Assembly (NCBI GenBank): GCA_027627225.1
Contig: CM051029.1
Span: 27,614,548-27,678,547, forward strand
Origin: Congeria kusceri
Lineage: Eukaryota > Mollusca > Bivalvia > Myida > Dreissenidae
DNA: 64,000 bases
Reading direction: 5' to 3'
The position numbers were made by a program, and so were the translations under genes. A model generated the notes under the pieces. It ran no database searches. It had not been told where the DNA came from and worked only from the letters and a program-made list of their open reading frames with translations. The first letter of the stretch is position 1. The number at the start of each line of letters is the position of its first letter. This document shows, in pieces, positions 32,301 through 41,300 of this stretch.

Positions 32301-35300
32301 AAGCACATCTGTTCCAATCGTTTGTATAAGTCGTTATCTAAAGTGGTTCAAAGTATTCTAAGTTAAGTGTCTGGAACTACAAAATCAGATAGCAATTGTT
32401 CCATACCGATGATGTGAATGTGGTACTTCCGTTACTTGTTTTTAGCAAAATATAATGTTCTTTTGAATAGTATTACATACAAGCGCGCGCTTTAACAAGG
32501 ATCTTCAATACCAAATGACACATAAAACTTTTAATCGACCTGAGCGATGTTATTTTTTTTGAATTTACGCCTTATTGTCTTTTAAATAATCCGCAAAATT
32601 ATATGAATGCAACTTTCGTTTCGACAGTTTGTTTAAATTTAGAAGGTTCATTATTACATTGAACCCGGTAAAGTTAAAAACCAGTATTATTAACTATTGA
32701 TTATAAGTGTGTTGTAAATGCTCAGGTGTAAGGAAACTCTACATGGTGCATTAATCTTTGCTATATTTTAAAGTTAGTTTGTTTTCTTTATGTGTTAATA
32801 TATCATATATATAGCATGTATGTGGAATTAATTGTCAAACCATAACAGTTTATGACAATGAATAAATCATAGGTCATATCAGAACATACGGTTTAATAGT
32901 GTGTTAAGTCTTGCGATTGGAAAACATTTTGTCTGAAAACATGTTTACAGTATACCTATTCTCATAATGTTTGTATATAACTCTTCAAGATCATTATGAT
33001 GTCCGTGTGGACTCTGGTGTGTATCATCGCCTTCCGGATCAGTACAGGTAAGTAGCAGAGATATTTAATTTGCTTTTCCTAACGTGTACTTACACACCGT
33101 GATTGTACATGTTCTTAAATAGGTTATCATGAAAGATGTATCTGATTCATGAAATAAATGCATGTACAAGTACAAACCGATTTAAAGTAATATAATATTT
33201 TGTCCTTAATTATATGCTTCATGTGTTGTAGTCCAGAAACCATCAGGAAGCACGTGGCTTATTTCTCATAGTCGATGGCATCGGAGAGCAGAAATGTTTG
33301 AATACAATATTTGTGTTGCTCAATACCACCTGCATATGGTTTTGCAATTTCATATTACATGAAAGATAACATAAAGCATGTATGCCAACTCCTACACTTC
33401 GATACCACGGCCCGACATCTATTCTCCCAATGAACTCCAGATTATTGAAAACAATCACTACACTCGGTTATTCAGACCGACATCTGGCTCCAAACTATAC
33501 ATTAACTTTACATGTAATTTATATGTTGAGTCGTATTTTTTACATTTCAGGGCAATCGTGCGAGGTGTCTCTGACAACAGCGCGGACCCTCGTAGAGCCG
33601 GGATCAAGTGTGACGATAACCTGTCGTACATGTCTTGAAAACCAACGAGTACTACTCACACTGAATGACGTTCAGGTTGCTCAGTATTGACCAGTCGGCC
33701 CGATAGTAGTCGATGGGTCGATTTACTCTGTTTCTAGTAACAATACAAATAATATAACAGAGATTTACCTTGCAGTCATGCATCTTACGTCAGATACGTC
33801 GGGCACGTATGCGTGTTTCATATCTGGTACAACAAACATGGCGTCACTAACGATACGTGCAGCTATTCATTATTTTCCTCGCGACAACATGGTCTCTTTG
33901 TCAGATACAATTCCGCTACTTGCACGTTCATTAAAAACAACGTATCCATTTTCATATGTATGTATAACTCAAATACTGATAGCTGACATTTGAAGCTGAA
34001 ATTCTTATAAATCAAGAAAATACAACAATTTCCATTTATTTCCATTTGGTGCGTTATAACTTTTGTTGAGTGTATTTGTTTATGTGTAATATTTGCTTGA
34101 AACCGCATGCATGTAACAATAGCAATTGTCAATAAACACACCATAGCACCGACTCCAGTCGTGTGCACTAATTACTATCCGGATGAACATCTGGATCTAC
34201 GGATTGTTTTTAAAGGATCCTTGGAGGAGATCTGCGCTCTCTGAGTGCTTTCTAGTTTGTGAGATCTGTGAATCTGTTATGTAGACTAGAAGTATCAGTG
34301 GTCCAGAGTCATTGTCACTTCAATTAGTAAGTCGGAAATTAGGGATAGCGAATTTTCTTCTAATTCATTAGTGAAGTACGCTACTAATAATTGTGTACCT
34401 CTTGCATGTGGAATGAATGCTGTAATAACCACCGTAGAGGCCCTTACGCCGGATTTTCCACCTGGTGTACAACCAATTTCCTAAACAAATGCATCGGGTC
34501 TTGACCGACATCTAGTGTACGGGTCTACACGGTGATGATCATTGAAATGTTACGTTAGCGCTTGTCTGCGCATGCCTGTGTACATACGTAACGTCTGTAC
34601 CCACAGACCGATATCCAGTGTACGGGTCTATACAGTGAATCATTTTATACACTTATGTTAGCGCATTCATGTATAAACCCGTGACCTCTGCAACCAGGCG
34701 GCGTGCAAGGCGGTGGCGGTGTTGCTCCACTTCCTGTTCATGGCCTCGTTCTCGTGGATGTTGGTGGAGGGGATCGCTCTCTACCTGTGCTGCACCAAGG
34801 TGAGACCGGAACCGCCAATTTGACATGCTCCGTCAGTGTTATAGAACGACGTAAATCCACTAAATGTTCATCGATGTCTTTACAATATTATTTATGCATA
34901 CATTATAACAATATGAACATTGTGACTTAATGCAAATCCTGTTCTAACATAATTATGCAAAGTTACCCATACGTAGTCGTAGTCTTAAATATTAACCAAC
35001 CAAACGATTCTTACATATAAACTGTGAATTGCATTACCACATATTAAAATTGAGGCAACGAGTATGTTATTTGTAAGACGATTTGTCAAACAAGTGACCA
35101 CACACTTTCTGCCCTAATAGGGAATATTCAACCACCGGGACATGCGCGTGAAGTACTTCCTGTTGGGTTGGGGACTTCCGCTTCTCATCGTGATCATCTC
35201 GTTTGCTGCTAGGTCGCCGGAGTACGGGAACGGACCCCAGTACAGGTAGGGTTAAACACGCAAACACGACACTTTACGCAGATGCAGTAAGCCTGGATTT

Positions 35301-38300
35301 CCCACGACACGCTTCCATTTGTTCCTGCGACTACTACGTCGTAACTTCGATTCCCACTCTGGGTTTTCTTTTTTGTCCAGTATTAATTGTAAATTTGTTT
35401 TTATAAAAAAAATCTCATAATGTAGTAAATTGTTCATACTTTATTTAGTCTATACGCCTGTGTATTACTCATTTATAAATTATTATACATAATAAACTTA
35501 ACATTGCTGTAGGCGATCACATTTTCATAGTCGTGGTCGCTTTAAAGTCAAATGTCTGTCTATTCATAACAAGGATATCAGTAAAACTGATGGATTCTCC
35601 CCAATGCGCTTTGTCAAGCAATATAAATGTATTTAGAAGGGCAAAGATATTTAAATGACTAAATATCATTAGAAATGATTACTATATTTCAGAAATTCCC
35701 ATAAGTCTAAGAAAAATTATTGAAATGGAACATCCTGCTAATATGCACACCTTCTCTTGGCAATGAAGCTTCCCATTAAATTAAATTGAAATCTGACCAG
35801 TAGTTGCTGAGAAATAGCCTGGACAAGAATTGTGCACTATATACTATATGTCATAAATTTTCAAAGTCCCATAACTCTGAGACAAATCATTGAAGCGGAA
35901 CGTCCTGGTAGTTTGAATACCTCCTCTTGGTAATGAAGCTTCCCATAAAGTTTGGTTGAATTCCGACGAGTGGTTGCTGAGAAATAGCGCGGACAAGAAA
36001 GTCAAGGATTGTGCACTATATACTGATTTTAGAAAATCTTGAAAGTCCCATAACTCTAAGAAAAAGCACTAAAGCGGAACGTCCTGGTAATATGCACACC
36101 TCCTCTTGGTAATGAAGCTTCCCATTAAGTTTCGTTGAATTCCGGCCAGTAGTTGCTGAGAAATACTCCGGACAAGAAAGTGTGACGGAAGGACGGACGG
36201 ACGGACGGAAGGACGGACGGACAAAGCGGCGACTATATGCTCCTCCGAATTTTTTCGGGAGCATAAAAACACAGTGGTATTTACACAATTTCCATGCTTT
36301 TCATGAATCACTGTACTTCTAACAGTAATATAAATTGTTATAAACTGGACGAGTCATTTTAAGGGCCGTCAATCATGTATGTTGTACAGTATTTAAAGTT
36401 TAAAATATATCCTACATTCAACAATTTCCAAACTCAAAATCACTTGGTCAGTTTGTGACCACTAATAAGTAAATTTGCACAGTAAAACCATGTTGGCTTG
36501 CTATGTTTATAATTACCTGTTTTCTCAATTTGTACCAATGTCAATCTTGATAGCACATTAGTATAGGTTTGTTAAACGACCCTCGAAATTGAAATACTTC
36601 ATCGACCACAATAACACGATTTCTCAATGCAAAAATCATGGAGAAAATGTACATCCCTTTTACGGGAAATTAGGACACCAAATGTCTTTAAGCTACACAA
36701 GACTCATCATTAACATATGTAACTCGAAATGATTTCTTGTTATTCACAACATTACACTGAACGTTACCATTGTTAATTTAGCTGCATTGTTGAGAAAATT
36801 TAAATTTAATTTACCTTTTTTTCAGCTGCTGGCTTTCCGTGCACGAGGGACTCATCTGGGCGTTCATGGGACCCATGCTGTTAGTCGTGCTGGTAGGTGA
36901 CTTCCGGTACTTCACCTCAGTGAAGTGGTTACACGCTGGAGAGTATACTCGCGGTAACCTTTACTGTAATTCGAAACATTTCAAGAATCCGTCCGTTTCT
37001 TAGCGACAACATTGATGGTTTGTTACAAAACATGAAATCCGGTTAATATATGGTGACTTTCGGTATTGCACGTTAGTCTAGTAAGTAACACCAGGAGTGT
37101 ACACGTGTGGTGGTGACCTACATGTATACACATGCAAATTCGAACATTCGATACTTTATGCCCATAATGATTATTCTATAAAAACAAAAACCCATTTGAT
37201 GCCAGAATCTCGAGATTTCATTAAAAGGACTTGTTCACAGATTTGTGTCTTTTTTAAATATGCCGTTAAACGTCTTAACTGGCCAAATTTAATATGGTCC
37301 AGATAAAAATACACTTTATTATTGGTTATGAATATAAGCAATGATGCCACGTTTTGCAGATGAACATGTTCGTGCTGGGGCTTGTCGTCAAGGTGTTCCT
37401 GACACTAAAGACAATCTCAGAAAAGACGGAGTTGGCCAGACTTAGGTACGTAACGGTCATGGTACGAGACGACTGGCGAAAACAGAAAAGATGTGATGGT
37501 AAAACACGTACTTGTAAGATGTGACACGCCACTAATTCCATTGCCTGGGAAGGCCGCTTTCAATATTTGTTGTTTAGTTTTTTAAGTTACACATGTACTT
37601 AAGTAGAAGAAAATGTTGATAAAACCGTGCAAGTCTCATACGTGCTGCATTTTTGGCGATTATACTCCACAACAAAAACATGAAACTACGAAAATGATTG
37701 GCTGATATTAACATTGACCAAGTCTTATATGAGTTACTTCAAGAGTCACGAATCCTATATTAGTCATACTTTTTTATATGTTTACGTTCACTATAATAGT
37801 CCTGTAACGTTCCAAAACTATTTACTGGAAAGTCATTTTATTTTGCGGTGGCCTTATTTTAGCTTCATTCGCGTTCCGAACATTGTGCGAATTTAAGACC
37901 CCACGAAAATATATCCTTTTTTTTATATGAGCGGACAAATAAAAGTCAGTTTTTTTTTTAAATTGTTAAATTATGTATAAAATAAAGAGGCCTTCGATAA
38001 TTGTTCAATTAAGGCTCTGTTCGCGTACATAGTTCCTTTAGTATAAAATAACATTCTCAATTTCCCCAGGGGTAGCCTCCGCGCCATGCTAACGCTGCTC
38101 CCCCTGCTGGGCCTCACTTGGATCCTGAGCCTACTGGTCCCTTTCAGCGTGGTGTTCCACTACTTCTTCGTGATCGCCAACACCGTGCAGGGGATGTGCA
38201 TCTTCTTCCTCCACTGCATCTGCAATGACGAGGTAACTATCTAATACTGCATCTGCAATGACGAGGTAACTATCTAATGTAGTTCGTTATATTTTGCAAG

Positions 38301-41300
38301 AGAGGTAACAATTAACTCTATGTTATCAATGTATGCCATTTGCATCTTCTTCCAGTATTGCATCTGCAATGACGAGGTAACTATTGAATATAGTTCCTCA
38401 TAATTTATATTGCAAGAGAGGTAACCATTAACTCTATATTATCAATGTATGCAATTTGCATCTTCCTCCACTGCGTCTGCAATGACGAGGTAACTGTTGA
38501 ATATAGTTCATCATAATTTTTGCTAATGTTGGTCCGTCGGTCTGTCTGTCTGTCGGTCGTTAGACCACTTTTGTTTCCGCTCTTTAAGTCCAGCAATTTT
38601 CGCCCGATCTTCACCAAACTTGATGAAAATGTTTGAGAACATAATATCTAAGCCAAGTTCGATGATCAACCAATTCGCCTAAGGAACTGCAGAGTTTTGG
38701 CCGTTGATTTGCCTAAAATTGGTCTTTTTAGCAGTTTACGCTATGTCAAAAAGTTTTCATCCGCTCTTCACCAAAACATTATAAACAGATTGCAAGGGAG
38801 ATAACCATTAATTCTTTGGCATCATAGACAAGGGATGTAATCATTAACCGTATGTTTTCAGTGCTGGGAATGTGCATCTTCTTCCTGCACTGCTTTTTTG
38901 TTTTGTTTTGTTGTTTTTTTTTCGCCGTTTTTAACAGTATTTCAGTCATATCACGGCGGTCAGATAACCTACTCACACTTTTCCTGGGCAAGCTTAGCCG
39001 ATCTAAGCGGTTTACCAGTACTAAGAGCACATACTAATGCCAGTAACTGACAACTGCCCTACTTGAATTAGAGGTAGGGGGAGAATGGCCGTAGAAATAA
39101 TTTCATGACCAATCCCCACACAAGTTATGTGGCCGGGCTGGGGTTCCAACTCACGATCCCCGGATTGACAGTCTAGCGCTCTACCAACTGAGCTAGCCGT
39201 ACCCGGCTCTTGCACTGCATCTGCAACGACGAGGTAACGATGTTTTCCGTTTTACTAGACTGTTGGCGCAAGCCAACAGGATTTAGTAGGTGTATTCAGA
39301 AAGTGGTCTTGAGGGAACTACTTCTTTACTTTGCAGGCTACGAGTCAGTAAATCGATAAATTACTGCGCTTCGCTCGCTGAGCAGTGAGGCTTCCTGTTA
39401 TCGATGCTACCTTCTATGAATAGATGACAAGAAATAGATCCGACATAAAACACTAATAAACAATATTAATAATCCATTTAGTTCACATCTACAGGTGAAT
39501 TCATGTTATGTCTATTCACATAGGTATGATAGCGTATCTGTTTGTGCTGTTGACTGGTTAACTGCGTATTACATCATCTTGCGTAAGTTTAGCAACAGTG
39601 TATTGAGTTAGTAAATAAAGCAGAGCGATCGTAACCACTCGATTGACGATTGCTATTGATTTTGACGTATGCTTAAAAATTATGGAAAAACATAGTACTT
39701 CTAAAGAGTTTTGAATGTATTATACTAATTTAACTTATTTTTATTTAAATTGGTGTTTACCGAACATAGCGCTTGTGATAAAAAGCACTGACTATTGATT
39801 CGAACTTCTTCGGTTCATCGACTATTTTTACCCGTTGTAGATTGACTTGTATGCATATAACTCTGTTTGCTTTTTAAATAGTTTGCACAACACTATTTGC
39901 CTTCCACGAATTACAAAAAGTAATGATGAGAATGTCTTAGTTAATTAGCATCGAATTAGACGCGCGCTAGATCAGTTTTAATTTGCAAAAAAGCAGTGGC
40001 CTGGATCTCCATCTTCAATTAGGTCAGATACCAGCTTATACCAATTTATTGTAAGTAGAGTGTATAGTTATGAGTTTCGTGATTTTGTTTTATAGAAATG
40101 ATATAACAGACAGGTGGCTAACTTCAATAAATGTTCCTTAGGATAAAAATACTCTCATAATTCATTTGCTCTTAGTTTCTTTTCACGCCGACAGTCTTCC
40201 TACGCTGTCAGCGTTTTGATCACCATTGGACAGCAAGTGGGGTATTCATTTACTATATGTTATCGAAGCATGGTCTACTTTATCAACCAATAAATGCAAG
40301 GAAGGTAACCAATATCAATTACCAACCAAGAAAAGTACAAGGGAGGTAATAACTTAATGCATATTTATATACCAATGAATGTAAGGGAGGTAACAACCTA
40401 TAAAAGTGCAAGGGAGGTAACAACTTAATGTATATTAATCGACCAATGAATATAAGGGATGCAACCAATGTAAGGGATATAACCAATATCAATAACAATC
40501 TGAGTAAAGTGCACGATCTTCCTACAGGTAGATCTGAAGACGGCCTGTTTAATTACTTCTTTTAGCACACTTAGAAATTTCAAAACGCTATTTATATTCC
40601 AACCAATAGGATTGTTCCTTTCGAGAAGCATTACGTCCTTTATTTTGTGTTGTAATTTACGACTATATTTATTTATGTGTATGGAATGTTGCATATAATA
40701 AATATTTCTACCACAACATGTTCTTATTTGGCGCATCCCACAAAGTGACTCTAAAATTGTGTTTACATGGTTAAATATGAATGTTTGTTAACTACACGTT
40801 GGTATCCTAGCTTATTTTACTTTCACTTTCAAAACCATGAAAGCAATGCTCTGACTGGCCATCTGAAAAGTTGCCAAAAGATGACCTTCTACTGGTCGTC
40901 CTCAGATCCTAATGCGAAGCGTATTTTATGATTTGATTTTAGTCAGATTGTATCAATAACTACCAAGACATGAAAAATGCAAGGGATGTAACAATTTAAT
41001 GTATATTATCAACCAATGAATGTAATTGGAGGTAACAACCAAGAAAAGTGCAAGGGAACTAAAAAATAAATATAGTTATTTACCAATATATATGGGTGGC
41101 GTGCATGCTAAAGGCCATCGCGTTATATTTTACATTCTCAGATCCGGAAGAAGTTCCACGAAAAGAGGCGGCGTTGGTCCACCACCCGGACCGGATCTGA
41201 GGTCGAGGTGGCGTTCCCAAGTCGCCGGAAGTTAGGGGTAACAAGATAAATCTTATTTGCAGTTTATAGAACTGACTACAAATACAGGCAATAAGGAATA

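Larger units (their letters stand above)
23503..34074. mobile_element. Putative 10.6-kb insertion bracketed by inverted repeats in the aGPCR intron
   Basis: Left end: TACACTCAACAAAAGTTATA ACGCACCAAATGG...GTTGTAT...TATAAGAATTTCAGC. Right end (34074 backwards) reads the same on the minus strand through about 80 bp, apart from a 12-bp duplication. Both ends are flanked by TA if the element begins CACTCAAC. The bracket contains the PAN/sushi gene, a lectin exon and the Ig gene. I find no transposase. Two unrelated single ends are an alternative. Confidence 0.45.

Noticed and set aside
39120..39205. tRNA gene on the minus strand
   Set aside because: A and B boxes belong to a SINE head; the body, A-rich tail and target duplication show a retroposon, and no full cloverleaf is formed.
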